Shown: positions 44,780-54,511, counted from the first letter of the stretch. The stretch is DNA of 64,000 bases from Amphibacillus xylanus NBRC 15112 (GCF_000307165.1 NC_018704.1:2232001-2296000); one strand, 5' to 3'. Notes: generated by a model not told the origin, from the letters alone. Numbers and translations are program-made.

Positions 44780-47700
44780 ATGACAATTCATAGTTTGCCA
44801 GAGTTATCTCACCCCAAAGCGATGATCTATGATGCGGCCGAGGCTGAAATTTCAGGTGGTGCGTTTGTTGAAACGAGTAATCAAGGATTTAACGGAAAAG
44901 GCTATGTAGCTGGGTATATTGACAATAAAGATGCTAATACTGAATTTACTGTTGATGTGCCTACTGATGGGGATTATTTCATTGCGCTTCGCTATGCTGC
45001 TGGTGCAGCAGGTAACTGGAATACAGATCGAACAGTAGGATTATCGATTAATGGTGAGTCTTCTACACACGTAACTTTTAAAAGCATAAGCGCAAGATGG
45101 GATGTTTGGCGCGAAAATATTCTGATAGTAAGACTTAGCGCAGGAAAAAATACAATTAATTTTCACTCAATTAGTGAAAATGATAATTCTGACTGTATCA
45201 ATCTCGATCAATTAGCAGTTTGGAAGTTTAATCAAAATCCAACGCTAGATGGCATTGTTTTTGATAAAAATCAATACACAGTAAGTGAAAAAAATCAGAT
45301 CAAAACAGCTATTCAAGAAGTTGACAGTAATGGTATGAGAAAGGCTTGCCAGGCACCGCTTCAGTACAGCTCAGATGATCCTTCTATTGCTAAAGTTGAT
45401 TCAAAAACTGGTGTCATCACAGGTGTTACAGCAGGTACAACATTAGTTAGTGCAGAGGGATTAGGATTTTCCACACAAGTTAATGTTACAGTTTTAAAAA
45501 ATCCTACAGTCATTGTAGATTGTAAGAAGAAAAAGCGACCTGTTGATCCTAGTACGTTTGGATATATTTTAACGCCAAATTACGATGTCCCTGATAGTCG
45601 CATCTCACTACTTGGTCCTGTATTAAATCGCGAGACACTTCCTGTGCAAAATTTCCAAGCAATTGGTGACTTGGATGGGGCTTATTATAAGCATGAAGCA
45701 AGCATTTTACAAAGATGCTTAGAAGCTTACAAGAGAGCTAAAGCACTTGGTGCGAAGTGGTATATGTTATTAGGGATGAACCCTTCATGGGCTACATCAA
45801 GTGGATCACCAATAGAAACATTTAAGAATAAACAAACGAAGAGTGATATTGAACAAGAACGCTTTAAGCAATATATCAAAGATGCGCTTCAATTTTTCAA
45901 AGACAATGGTGCAAAGCCAGACTTCGCTAACCTAACAAATGAATACTGGACAGGAACTGAACGAACTTTTAAAGGCAATTGGGAGGCGTTGAGAGAGGTC
46001 TATCCTGATTTCATCCCAGCTGTTGGACCTGGTGGTGTTGGTTTCTCAGGGATTCCTGACTTCTACATCCCCTTTGCTAGTGAAAGTCAAATAACAATTG
46101 AAGGTCCTGGTTGGCATGAATTCTGGGTTAATGACCGCTATGCAACCTTAACTCAAATGAAACAGTGGCGAAAGGTTATCGCGGATTTCCAAGCAGAACA
46201 CCCTGAAGCAAATGGTAAGTATATCATTTTTGAAGAAAATAACGCCGGCTCAAAGCATCCCGCTGATTGGACTAGAAGCATGGCAAATGTAATTCGTGCC
46301 GATGTTAACAAAATGATTAAGGGCTGCTTAGAAGCTCGAAATGCTAATGGCATGAGTGATCTATTGACAACGAATGCACTTAAAGAAAATCCTGCGGCAC
46401 GTCGCCCAATTTGGTGGGTATACTTTATGTTTTCACAGCTATCTGGTGATTATGCTGATGTTTCAACTGATATAACAGAAGATTTCACAGCTGTTTCAAG
46501 TGTCAATCAAGATGAGACAAAAGTTATTATTGCGAAAAATGATTGTGATGGCTTAGTCACCATTCAATTGAAAAACCATGCTTATCAAGAAGAACAGCTG
46601 ATAGTAGATCTTTATAAAATTACTAATTCCGAAAATACTGGACTAGACTATCAATATTCAATCGATGTAGAAGCAACTGATCAGCTACAAGTTATCATTG
46701 AACAAGTAAAAGCTAATGAAGTTTGGTTTGCAATTATTAAAAAAGTTAGTTCAGCACCTAGCGTCTTCTATCCGATTACACCAGATGACGGAAATGCTGT
46801 TACGACTCGCCCAAGTTTTAACTGGTCTGTCGCTCAAGGGGCAACACATTATGAATTATTAGTAGCTGCTGATAAAGACTTTACTGACATCTTAATTCAT
46901 GAATCAAACTTACCAGATCCAAGCTATCAAGTTCCAAATGATTTACTAGTTGGCAAGACTTATTATTGGTCAGTTATAGCTGTTAATCCATATGGTAAAA
47001 GAGGCTTCCCTAACGATACAGCTTACTCATTCTTAGTTACAGAAAATCCAAATATACCTGGACAATTTAGTCCATATTTACCGACGATTGATGCACCAAA
47101 TGAATCAGTCACACCAGAACTACAATGGTCAATATCATATAATGCGGATTCTTATCGTGTTGTCATTTCTAAAAATCCGGATTTATCAGATCCCGTGGTT
47201 GAAATAGACAATGTGACAACCGTTAGAGATACCGGTATGTATGGACCTAACACACTAGGCTACTATCAGGTTGAAAATTCACTTGCATACGATACAACAT
47301 ATTACTGGTCAGTGTATGCGATGAACAAATATGGTGAAAGAAAAATGGGTGGACCACTTCGATACTTTACAACTAAAGCTAAAGGAGATGCTCCTGTTGC
47401 CTTTAACCTAATATCACCTAAAGATGGCGCCAAAGACTTAACAGCAAGAACTGTGTTATCTTGGGAAAAATCTAAAAACGGATTCTTTTATAAGCTTGAA
47501 ATTGCTGAAGATGAAAATATGGAAAAGCCAGTTATTATTAGAGACCGAATGATTCATAATCGATATACTGTCGAGCCTAATGTCTTGTTACCTGGGCAAA
47601 CGTATTACTGGAGGGTCACATCATATACTAAGGATTTACAACATAAACAAGCTGCATCAAGTGGAAAAGTACATTCATTCACTGTCGAATCAGTACCGTG

Positions 47701-47971
47701 TTCTCCACTTCTATATGCTGAGCAACCATTGAATGGTTGTGCTAAACTATGGTTCCAACCTTCAATAGGTGCAACATCATATAAAATTAAGTATGGCACT
47801 AATCCTGGTGAATACACTGCTACGATTAAAAATGTTACTAGCAGTCCAATCATTGTGTCTGGTCTAACAAATGATACAACCTATTACTTTAGCGTTGTAG
47901 CTATAAATGAATATGGTGAAAGCTCAATCTGGAATGAACGAGCAGTAACACCACGCCAACATCTAATGTAA
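44780..47971 (+). CDS. Multimodular putative clan GH-A glycosidase with CBM, Ig-like and FnIII-like domains
   Basis: A 1063-residue protein. Order: residues 12-150, a jelly-roll CBM6/CBM35-like domain (MIYDAAEAEISGGAFV, DYFIALRYAAGA, INLDQLAVWKF); 155-238, a bacterial Ig-like Big_2 domain (SSDDPSIAKVDSKTGVITGV); 245 to about 590, a barrel-like region with LTNEYW (Glu388) and YIIFEENNAG (Glu485/486), arranged like the acid/base and nucleophile of clan GH-A; then about 600-655 a beta region; then four fibronectin-III-like repeats (about 660-755, 762-866, 872-969, 973-1058), each with TYYWSV-type strands. No signal peptide or membrane segment exists, and stops TGA TAA precede the ATG, so a missed leader is excluded locally. 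AAAGGAG precedes the start. I cannot assign a GH family. Confidence 0.8.
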   Translation: MTIHSLPELSHPKAMIYDAAEAEISGGAFVETSNQGFNGKGYVAGYIDNKDANTEFTVDVPTDGDYFIALRYAAGAAGNWNTDRTVGLSINGESSTHVTFKSISARWDVWRENILIVRLSAGKNTINFHSISENDNSDCINLDQLAVWKFNQNPTLDGIVFDKNQYTVSEKNQIKTAIQEVDSNGMRKACQAPLQYSSDDPSIAKVDSKTGVITGVTAGTTLVSAEGLGFSTQVNVTVLKNPTVIVDCKKKKRPVDPSTFGYILTPNYDVPDSRISLLGPVLNRETLPVQNFQAIGDLDGAYYKHEASILQRCLEAYKRAKALGAKWYMLLGMNPSWATSSGSPIETFKNKQTKSDIEQERFKQYIKDALQFFKDNGAKPDFANLTNEYWTGTERTFKGNWEALREVYPDFIPAVGPGGVGFSGIPDFYIPFASESQITIEGPGWHEFWVNDRYATLTQMKQWRKVIADFQAEHPEANGKYIIFEENNAGSKHPADWTRSMANVIRADVNKMIKGCLEARNANGMSDLLTTNALKENPAARRPIWWVYFMFSQLSGDYADVSTDITEDFTAVSSVNQDETKVIIAKNDCDGLVTIQLKNHAYQEEQLIVDLYKITNSENTGLDYQYSIDVEATDQLQVIIEQVKANEVWFAIIKKVSSAPSVFYPITPDDGNAVTTRPSFNWSVAQGATHYELLVAADKDFTDILIHESNLPDPSYQVPNDLLVGKTYYWSVIAVNPYGKRGFPNDTAYSFLVTENPNIPGQFSPYLPTIDAPNESVTPELQWSISYNADSYRVVISKNPDLSDPVVEIDNVTTVRDTGMYGPNTLGYYQVENSLAYDTTYYWSVYAMNKYGERKMGGPLRYFTTKAKGDAPVAFNLISPKDGAKDLTARTVLSWEKSKNGFFYKLEIAEDENMEKPVIIRDRMIHNRYTVEPNVLLPGQTYYWRVTSYTKDLQHKQAASSGKVHSFTVESVPCSPLLYAEQPLNGCAKLWFQPSIGATSYKIKYGTNPGEYTATIKNVTSSPIIVSGLTNDTTYYFSVVAINEYGESSIWNERAVTPRQHLM

Positions 47972-48020
47972 TAGTTTCAGCTTTAAAATAGACAATAAAA
48001 CTAAATATAACTAGCATCCG

Positions 48021-48058
48021 TTAGCCCGGGCGATTGTTAATCGTTCGGGTTAATTTAT
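48021..48058 (+). terminator. Terminator of the multimodular glycosidase gene
   Basis: AGCCCGGGCGAT pairs with ATCGTTCGGGTT across TTGTTA with mismatches, followed by AATTTATT. Confidence 0.7.
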
Positions 48059-48116
48059 TGAGATAAATTGTCGATATTCTTGATTTTAAATTAGAACCCA
48101 TTTTGATCTAAAAAGA

Positions 48117-48146
48117 TTGACATATGAATAGTCATTCATGTATCAT
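48117..48146 (+). promoter_or_regulatory. Promoter of the second P1B ATPase gene
   Basis: TTGACA (48117-48122) and TATCAT (48141-48146) are 18 bp apart. The spacer is occupied by ArsR-type operator 1, so repressor binding would block the promoter. Confidence 0.75.
48121..48140. promoter_or_regulatory. ArsR/CzrA-type operator 1
   Basis: CATATGAATAGTCATTCATG is a near-perfect 20-bp palindrome with the ATGAAT...ATTCAT arms of CzrA/CadC-type operators. It fills the promoter spacer. Confidence 0.82.
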
Positions 48147-48150
48147 TATA

Positions 48151-48172
48151 CATATGAATAGGTATTCATATG
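48151..48172. promoter_or_regulatory. ArsR/CzrA-type operator 2
   Basis: A second palindrome, CATATGAATA then GGTATTCATATG, 31 bp (three helical turns) from operator 1 and just downstream of the -10. Confidence 0.82.
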
Positions 48173-48204
48173 ATTGTCAATTCATTTATTAAGGAGAAAT
48201 TATT

Positions 48205-50130
48205 ATGGGAACTTGTATGTCGCATACTCACAAAACTAAAGCAGAGACACACCATCATCACCATCACGATCATCAGCTTGAACGTTGGTTATATTTGATT
48301 GGCTTAATTGGCTATTTAGTCGCAAGATTATTTCCATTACCAGAATTATGGGGAAATTTAGTTGATTTTTCAGTGGTGTTTTTAGCTGGAAATCACGTCG
48401 TTATCGAGGGTGTCACAGACACATTTCAGCAATCAATCAATAGAAAGCGATTTTACCCGAATATTCATTTGTTAATGTCACTTGCTGCCTTTGGAGCTAT
48501 GATCATTGGACAATTTTCAGAGGCATCATTGTTAATATTAATCTTTGCAGGAGCTCACTTTTTAGAAGGCTACGCAAAAAACAAAAGCAAAAAGGATATT
48601 ACTAACTTACTTAACATGCATCCTACTACTGCACGAAAAATTACCGAAAATGGTCAAATCAAAATTGTCGATGTAGAAGATATTAAAATTGGCGACCATG
48701 TACAAATTTTACCCGGTGATCAAGTACCAACAGATGGTGTCATTACATCTGGAACTGGTTTAATCAATGAAGCATCGATTACAGGAGAAAGTATTGTGCA
48801 AGAAAAAACAGTCGGAGATGAAGTTTTCGGTAGTACAATAAATCAGAACCATTCATTCACAATGACGGTGACGAAATCAAGTCAGGAAAGTGTTTTTGGG
48901 CAAATTATGCGGACAGTTCAAGAAGCTCAAGATCAACTATCTCCTGTCGCAACAAAAATTAAACAAGCTGAACCGATTTACGTCACAGCTGTCTTAATCT
49001 TTGTCCCTATATTTATCTTATTATCACAACTATTGACTAGTTGGGATTGGTCAACAAGCTTGTATAGAGGGATGGTGACATTGGTCGCATCTTCTCCATG
49101 TGCACTGGCGGCCGCATCGATTCCAACGAACTTATCAGCAATCGCTCATTTAGCAAAACGAGGGATCTTATTTAAAGGTGGCGATTTTATCGCAAACTTA
49201 GGTTCAATTAAGGCTGTGGCATTTGATAAAACAGGTACATTAACTGTAGGAAAGCCAACAGTAACTGATTACTTGTTCATTGATGATACTAAAGCGTCAA
49301 AATGGATCGATATTATTGTCGCAATGGAAAAGGAAGCAAATCATCCATTAGCTGATGCGATCTTAAATAAATTTTCAGCTTCTGAAGATTTAACTGTAAC
49401 AACGTTAAATCAGATTGGCAAAGGGTTATCAACACAGTATAACGATACTCATTATTCGATTGGAAAATTACAAGAAAACGAGCAATTAACCGCTGAGTTT
49501 AACAAGCGGTATGAAACATTAACAAAAGAAGGAAAGACAGTTGTTCTATTTAGAGAGAATGATCGAGTCGTTGGTTTAATTGCCATGCTCGATACGCCAA
49601 GCCAATATGTATCACCTGTTATTAACTACCTAAATCAACAGCAAATCAAAACGATTATGATCACCGGAGATAACGAGGCGACAAGTCAATATATTGCTAA
49701 ATCAATTGGGATCAATCAAGTTTATAGTAATGTTTTACCTGAAGATAAAGCAAAACATATTGAATCGATTCAAAAACTATCAGGATTAACGGCAATGGTT
49801 GGTGATGGCGTTAATGATGCACCTGCCCTTGTCACTGCAGATGTTGGATTTGCTATGGGGGAAGGAACTGATGTTGCAATTGAAGTGGCAGATGCCGTGA
49901 TTATGGAAAACAATTTAGAGAAATTTAGCTATGCTCACAAAGTGGCTCAAAAAATGAATCGAGTTGTAAATCAAAATATCGCAATTGCCTTAATCGTTGT
50001 TTTGATGCTAAATGTATTTAATATATTCGGTACAATGAGTCTAGCCATTGGAGTAGTCTTCCACGAGGGAAGTACACTAGCCGTTATTTTTAACGGTCTA
50101 AGATTACTGCTACCCATTAAGCAAAGATAA
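48205..50130 (+). CDS. P1B-type zinc/cobalt/cadmium-exporting ATPase with His-rich N-terminus
   Basis: A 641-residue heavy-metal ATPase. Residues 6-24 are His-rich (HTHK...HHHHHHDH), a likely metal-binding tail replacing a classical HMA domain. Core motifs: SPC (297-299), phosphorylated Asp341 in DKTGT, the HP motif in EANHPLAD, GDGVNDAPAL, and HEGST in the last membrane region. It is a paralogue of the NiCo-riboswitch ATPase at 22750 but controlled by two ArsR-type operators. With the SmtB-like repressor encoded upstream, Zn(II), Co(II) or Cd(II) export is likely. AAGGAG precedes the ATG. Confidence 0.92.
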   Translation: MGTCMSHTHKTKAETHHHHHHDHQLERWLYLIGLIGYLVARLFPLPELWGNLVDFSVVFLAGNHVVIEGVTDTFQQSINRKRFYPNIHLLMSLAAFGAMIIGQFSEASLLILIFAGAHFLEGYAKNKSKKDITNLLNMHPTTARKITENGQIKIVDVEDIKIGDHVQILPGDQVPTDGVITSGTGLINEASITGESIVQEKTVGDEVFGSTINQNHSFTMTVTKSSQESVFGQIMRTVQEAQDQLSPVATKIKQAEPIYVTAVLIFVPIFILLSQLLTSWDWSTSLYRGMVTLVASSPCALAAASIPTNLSAIAHLAKRGILFKGGDFIANLGSIKAVAFDKTGTLTVGKPTVTDYLFIDDTKASKWIDIIVAMEKEANHPLADAILNKFSASEDLTVTTLNQIGKGLSTQYNDTHYSIGKLQENEQLTAEFNKRYETLTKEGKTVVLFRENDRVVGLIAMLDTPSQYVSPVINYLNQQQIKTIMITGDNEATSQYIAKSIGINQVYSNVLPEDKAKHIESIQKLSGLTAMVGDGVNDAPALVTADVGFAMGEGTDVAIEVADAVIMENNLEKFSYAHKVAQKMNRVVNQNIAIALIVVLMLNVFNIFGTMSLAIGVVFHEGSTLAVIFNGLRLLLPIKQR

Positions 50131-50131
50131 A

Positions 50132-50168
50132 TGACTGCCTTCTCAAATCAGAGAGGGCAGTCATTTTA
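50132..50168. terminator. Bidirectional terminator between ATPase gene and argD
   Basis: GACTGCCTTCTC pairs with GAGAGGGCAGTC over AAATCA, with ATTTTAAT on one side and ATTTATC on the other. It overlaps the argD stop. Confidence 0.85.
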
Positions 50169-51338
50169 ATCTGCAAAAATTGTTTTTATCGTATTAATAA
50201 ATTGATCTATCTCTAACTTTGTCGTTGTTAGTGGTGGTAACAATCGAATCACTTTCGGACCAGCAACTAAAATTAATAATTGATGCTCTTCTCTCGCCCG
50301 ATGCACATAATCTACTGCCTGCCCCTCAACTTCAATGCCAATTAAATAACCCTTTCCTCGTAAGCCTTTTACTTGCTTGAACTGTTTACAAACAGTCTGT
50401 AATTCAAGCCATAAATACTCAATATTCTTACTTAACTCTGGAAAAAAGCTGCTAGAAGTCATTTGTTCAAGCGTTGCTGATCCAGCAGTCATTGCTAACG
50501 GGTTTCCACCAAAAGTAGAGCCGTGGCTACCAGGGGTAAAGGCTTGAGCAACTTTGTTATTTGCTAAAAGTGCACCAACAGGAAATCCAGATCCTAACCC
50601 TTTTGCTAATGTCACAATATCTGGATCAATTCGATACTGTTCATAAGCAAATAGAGTCCCTGTTCGACCCATACCTGTTTGAACCTCATCAACGATAATT
50701 AATAGATCATTTGCTTTACACAATTTTACGAGCTGGTCTAACCACGCTTGGTCAGCCGGATTAACTCCACCCTCACCTTGAACAAGCTCTAACATAACCG
50801 CACACGTCTCTTCCTGAACAAGCTGATCCAATGCGTCAAAATCATTATACGGTAAATACCTAAAGCCAGGTGTCCTTGGTGCAAAACCGTCCTGAATCTT
50901 TTCTTGACCAGTAGCATAAAGTGTAGCTAATGTCCGACCATGAAATGATTGTTTAAATGTCACGATCTCGTATTGATTGGTTTGCTTAACCTTCTGAGCA
51001 TATCGACGCGCTAGTTTTATCGCTGCTTCATTTGCCTCTGCGCCACTATTACAAAAGAATACTTGATCAAAAATACTATTGGCCGTTAATTTTTCAGCTA
51101 ACTGCTCTTGATGAGGAATTGTATATAAGTTAGAACAATGCCAGAGCTTACTTAGTTGCTCCTGTAATGCCGATTCTACTGTTACTGGTCGATGACCTAG
51201 GTTACATGTACCAATTCCAGCTGTATAATCTAAATACTTTATCCCATTTTGATCCCAGACATAGCTTCCTTCCCCTTTTACAATTGAAATTGGAAAACGA
51301 TTATATGTTGACATGACTGCATTTTGTTCTTTAAACAT
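50166..51338 (-). CDS. argD: Acetylornithine aminotransferase
   Basis: A 390-residue class-III PLP aminotransferase converting N-acetylglutamate semialdehyde to N-acetylornithine. Motifs: FFCNSGAEANEAAIKLARRY near residue 97, FHGRT near 132, IIVDEVQTGMGRTG near 215, and the PLP lysine in TLAKGLGSGFPVGAL near 245. It is the last gene of argCJBD in this window and overlaps argB by 8 bp. ornithine carbamoyltransferase and carAB do not follow. Confidence 0.95.
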   Translation of the reverse strand: MFKEQNAVMSTYNRFPISIVKGEGSYVWDQNGIKYLDYTAGIGTCNLGHRPVTVESALQEQLSKLWHCSNLYTIPHQEQLAEKLTANSIFDQVFFCNSGAEANEAAIKLARRYAQKVKQTNQYEIVTFKQSFHGRTLATLYATGQEKIQDGFAPRTPGFRYLPYNDFDALDQLVQEETCAVMLELVQGEGGVNPADQAWLDQLVKLCKANDLLIIVDEVQTGMGRTGTLFAYEQYRIDPDIVTLAKGLGSGFPVGALLANNKVAQAFTPGSHGSTFGGNPLAMTAGSATLEQMTSSSFFPELSKNIEYLWLELQTVCKQFKQVKGLRGKGYLIGIEVEGQAVDYVHRAREEHQLLILVAGPKVIRLLPPLTTTKLEIDQFINTIKTIFAD

Positions 51339-52119
51339 AGCTAATCTCCCTTAACTGAATCCGTGTTCCGATCCTTTTTCCTTGAACAAAATCAACTAGC
51401 GCATGATGGTCCATACCGTTTACAATTGACACTTCTGGTGCACCTGCATTTAATGCACTAAGTGCTGCCTTGACCTTAGGAATCATTCCGCCATTGATTG
51501 TTTGATTTTGAATTAATTGTTCAATTTTCTTTTGATCTGCAAAATGTAGCACTTTATCGTTAACGAGCACACCCGGAATATCACTAATAAAACATAACGG
51601 AGCTTGGAGAGATGCTGCGATTGCTGCTGCCGCTACATCAGCATTAATATTATAGTGTTGATGATCTTCACTGATAGCAATTGGTGAAATCACTGGAATA
51701 TAGTCCTGATCAGCTAATGATTCTAGCAATTTTACATTAACTGATTTGATCTGTCCGACATAGCCATATTTATCCGTCTCTTTAATTGGCACCGCTTGGA
51801 GTAACTGACCGTCAACACCACTCATACCCATTCCCTTCACGCCTTGATCGAGCATGCGACGGACAATTTGCTTGTTAACTGAACCACTTAAAACCATCTC
51901 GACAACATCTAAAACTTCCTTAGTTGTTACACGCAAACCATTAACAAACGTCGTTTTAACGTTCATTAACTTTAGTTGACTTGTAATCATCGGCCCACCA
52001 CCGTGAACAATGATTGGCTTTACCTGTTTTATTTGCTGTAATTTTTTTAAATCGCTAAAAAAGGAGCTAGGAAGTTCTTCAACTATACTCCCACCACATT
52101 TAATCACTAAATATGACAT
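51331..52119 (-). CDS. argB: Acetylglutamate kinase
   Basis: A 262-residue amino-acid kinase phosphorylating N-acetylglutamate. Motifs: LVIKCGGSIV at the start, PIIVHGGGP near 40, NGLRVTT near 61, and the ATP region GGMIPKVKAALSAL near 210. It lacks the N-terminal helix extension of arginine-inhibited hexameric kinases, so it is probably insensitive to direct arginine feedback. ATG 52119 follows GGGGAGG at good spacing. It overlaps argD and lies 13 bp after argJ. Confidence 0.95.
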   Translation of the reverse strand: MSYLVIKCGGSIVEELPSSFFSDLKKLQQIKQVKPIIVHGGGPMITSQLKLMNVKTTFVNGLRVTTKEVLDVVEMVLSGSVNKQIVRRMLDQGVKGMGMSGVDGQLLQAVPIKETDKYGYVGQIKSVNVKLLESLADQDYIPVISPIAISEDHQHYNINADVAAAAIAASLQAPLCFISDIPGVLVNDKVLHFADQKKIEQLIQNQTINGGMIPKVKAALSALNAGAPEVSIVNGMDHHALVDFVQGKRIGTRIQLREISYV

Positions 52120-52132
52120 CACTACACCTCCC

Positions 52133-53362
52133 CTATGTTCTGTATAAGGCGTTAATTCTTATATACTCATAAGATAAATCACAGCCCCAACCTAATGCTG
52201 AGTAATGAGAAGATCCCATATTGATGTAAAGTTTAACTTCATCCTGCTCTAAGATACTCTTCAGTTCCGCTTCATCAAACGGCTTTGGTAAGCCATTTTC
52301 CACAACAGTTTTATCACCGATTTTGACGGTTACTTCATTTGGTTCGAATTGGACGCCACTATAGCCGATGGCTGTAATGATTCGACCCCAATTCGCATCT
52401 GCACCATGAATAGCTGTCTTGACTAAATTTGAACTGATGACGGCTTTAGCAATTTGACGAGCTGCTTCTTCTGTCTCTGTTCCTTCAACATTTACCTCAA
52501 TTAATTTCGTCGCACCTTCACCATCACGGGCAATTTCCTTTGCCAAAAATTGAAACACATGGCTAAGTGCCTTAACAAAGACCGGCAAGTCTGGATGAGC
52601 ATGATCTAGCATTTCATTCCCTGCTAAACCATTAGCCATTACAATGACCATATCATTCGTTGATGTGTCCCCATCTACTGTAATCATGTTAAAGCTTTGA
52701 TCTGTTTGAGTTTTTAACTCTTGTTCAAGTACGTTCGGATCAACGACTGCATCTGTCGTAATAAATCCTAGCATTGTCGCCATATTTGGATTAATCATTC
52801 CAGACCCTTTTGCCGCACCACCTATTGTGACTGTTTTACCGTCAACTTCAATTTGAACTGCAATCTTTTTTTCTTTTGTATCCGTTGTTAATATTGCTGT
52901 TTCAAATAGCGGGACACTTCCCTGTTTAAATTCAATTGCTTGAATCCCTTTGTTGATTTTACCCATTGGTAAAAACTCACCAATGACTCCCGTTGATGCT
53001 ACTGCAACATAGTGTTGATCTATTTGAAGCCTATCAGCCATTAATTCTCTCATCTGATAAGCATCAGTTAAACCTTGTTCACCTGTACATGCATTGGCAT
53101 TCCCAGAGTTAACAATGATGCCTTGTAATTTTTGTGCAACTGAAAGACTAGCTTGAGTAACTTTAAGCGGTGCTGCTTGAAAAATATTTTTTGTATATAC
53201 GGCGAATGCATCAGCCGGAACTTCAGATATGAGCCAACCTAGATCTGGCTTTTCTCTCCTAATGCCGCAATGAAGTCCACCCGAAAGGTATCCAGTCGGT
53301 GTCGATACACCACCATTAACTAGCTTTATTTCCCCTTGTTTCTCCCCTATTACATTCATCAT
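52133..53362 (-). CDS. argJ: Bifunctional ornithine acetyltransferase / N-acetylglutamate synthase
   Basis: A 409-residue ArgJ. The self-cleavage site is in NMATMLGF, cutting before Thr196, which becomes the N-terminal nucleophile of the beta chain; TTGVIGE and VNSGNANACTG lie in the alpha chain, and GADANWGRIITA near 315 is conserved. It recycles the acetyl group from acetylornithine to glutamate, so no separate argE is needed. Start at ATG ATG with AGGAGG upstream. Part of argCJBD. Confidence 0.96.
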   Translation of the reverse strand: MMNVIGEKQGEIKLVNGGVSTPTGYLSGGLHCGIRREKPDLGWLISEVPADAFAVYTKNIFQAAPLKVTQASLSVAQKLQGIIVNSGNANACTGEQGLTDAYQMRELMADRLQIDQHYVAVASTGVIGEFLPMGKINKGIQAIEFKQGSVPLFETAILTTDTKEKKIAVQIEVDGKTVTIGGAAKGSGMINPNMATMLGFITTDAVVDPNVLEQELKTQTDQSFNMITVDGDTSTNDMVIVMANGLAGNEMLDHAHPDLPVFVKALSHVFQFLAKEIARDGEGATKLIEVNVEGTETEEAARQIAKAVISSNLVKTAIHGADANWGRIITAIGYSGVQFEPNEVTVKIGDKTVVENGLPKPFDEAELKSILEQDEVKLYINMGSSHYSALGWGCDLSYEYIRINALYRT

Positions 53363-53371
53363 AGTCGCCTC

Positions 53372-54409
53372 CTATGGGTAAATCGGTAATTGATTGAGTC
53401 CCGTTTTCTGGTCCAAACCAGCCATTATGTTCAAGTTTTGAATTGCTTGACCAGATGCACCTTTGACTAAATTATCAATCACAGATACAACGATTAACTT
53501 ATTTGTTCGTCGATCAATATGAAAACCAATATCGCAATAATTGCTACCGTAAACTTCCTTAGTGCTTGGTATCTGATCATTCGTTCTGATCCGGATAAAT
53601 GGTTGATTATGATAATATGATCGATAAATGTCTAAAATGTCGTCAGCTGATTGCTCACTTACTAAATCTGTATAGCTTGTCATCATAATCCCTCGTGTCA
53701 TCGGGACAATGTGTGGCGTAAAATTTAGTTTGATTGAATCATTTGATTTTTCAGATAATTCTTGTTCTAATTCTGGGATATGTTTATGCACCCCTAGTTG
53801 ATATGCTTTAGCATTTTCATTCATCTCAGCGAAATGAACATTTAGCGATAGGCCTCTTCCAGCACCTGATACACCCGTTTTCCCATCAATAATGATTGAT
53901 TGAGTAGAAATAACTTGAGCCTGAACTAATGGAATTAAAGCAAGCAAGCCAGCAGTAGGAAAACAGCCTGGATTTGCAATTAGTTCAGCACCTTCTATCT
54001 TTGCTTGATAAACTTCACTTAGACCATACACAACTTGATTAAGATAGTCTTTTGCCGTATTCTCAAAACCGTACCACGATTGATATAATGCTGGATCCTT
54101 CAATCGGAAATCTCCTGAAAGGTCAATACATTTTATCTTCTCTTTAAGTATTTCAGGAACAATTCGGTGACTTACATCTGATGGTGTAGCTAAGAATACA
54201 ACGTCAACATCAGCTGCTAATTGGTCTATATTAAAATCCACCATTGGCTCATCGAGAATTTGAGTCATTTGTGGATAAACTTCAGAAAATACCGTACCAG
54301 CTTGAGAATGTGAAATAATTTGAGTTAACTCGACGTATGGGTGATTGTGTAATAAGCGCGCTAATTCAACACCACCATAGCCAGAACCTCCAATAATAGC
54401 TACCTTCAT
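53372..54409 (-). CDS. argC: N-acetyl-gamma-glutamyl-phosphate reductase
   Basis: A 345-residue NADPH-dependent reductase. Motifs: N-terminal MKVAIIGGSGYGGVELARLL, and the catalytic Cys in NPGCFPTAGLLAL near residue 148. ATG 54409 is used: it gives the standard length and the usual MKVAIIG start, 9 bp after GGGGAGTG, whereas the in-frame GTG at 54421 overlaps that site. First gene of the operon; promoter TTGCAT-17-TATAAT (54474-54446, minus strand) and two ARG boxes lie upstream. Confidence 0.96.
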   Translation of the reverse strand: MKVAIIGGSGYGGVELARLLHNHPYVELTQIISHSQAGTVFSEVYPQMTQILDEPMVDFNIDQLAADVDVVFLATPSDVSHRIVPEILKEKIKCIDLSGDFRLKDPALYQSWYGFENTAKDYLNQVVYGLSEVYQAKIEGAELIANPGCFPTAGLLALIPLVQAQVISTQSIIIDGKTGVSGAGRGLSLNVHFAEMNENAKAYQLGVHKHIPELEQELSEKSNDSIKLNFTPHIVPMTRGIMMTSYTDLVSEQSADDILDIYRSYYHNQPFIRIRTNDQIPSTKEVYGSNYCDIGFHIDRRTNKLIVVSVIDNLVKGASGQAIQNLNIMAGLDQKTGLNQLPIYP

Positions 54410-54445
54410 ATCCAATAACACTCCCCATGACCATTGTGATTAATT

Positions 54446-54474
54446 ATTATACTTCATGTTGTATGTTTATGCAA
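54446..54474 (-). promoter_or_regulatory. argCJBD promoter
   Basis: On the minus strand TTGCAT (54474-54469) and TATAAT (54451-54446) with a 17-bp spacer, 36 bp before the argC start. Confidence 0.7.
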
Positions 54475-54481
54475 TAGTAAC

Positions 54482-54500
54482 GAATGAAATATTTATATTC
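54482..54500. promoter_or_regulatory. ARG box 1 (ArgR/AhrC site)
   Basis: GAATGAAATATTTATATTC is an imperfect palindrome of the ArgR type, just upstream of the -35. Confidence 0.6.
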
Positions 54501-54511
54501 CATGTATTTTT

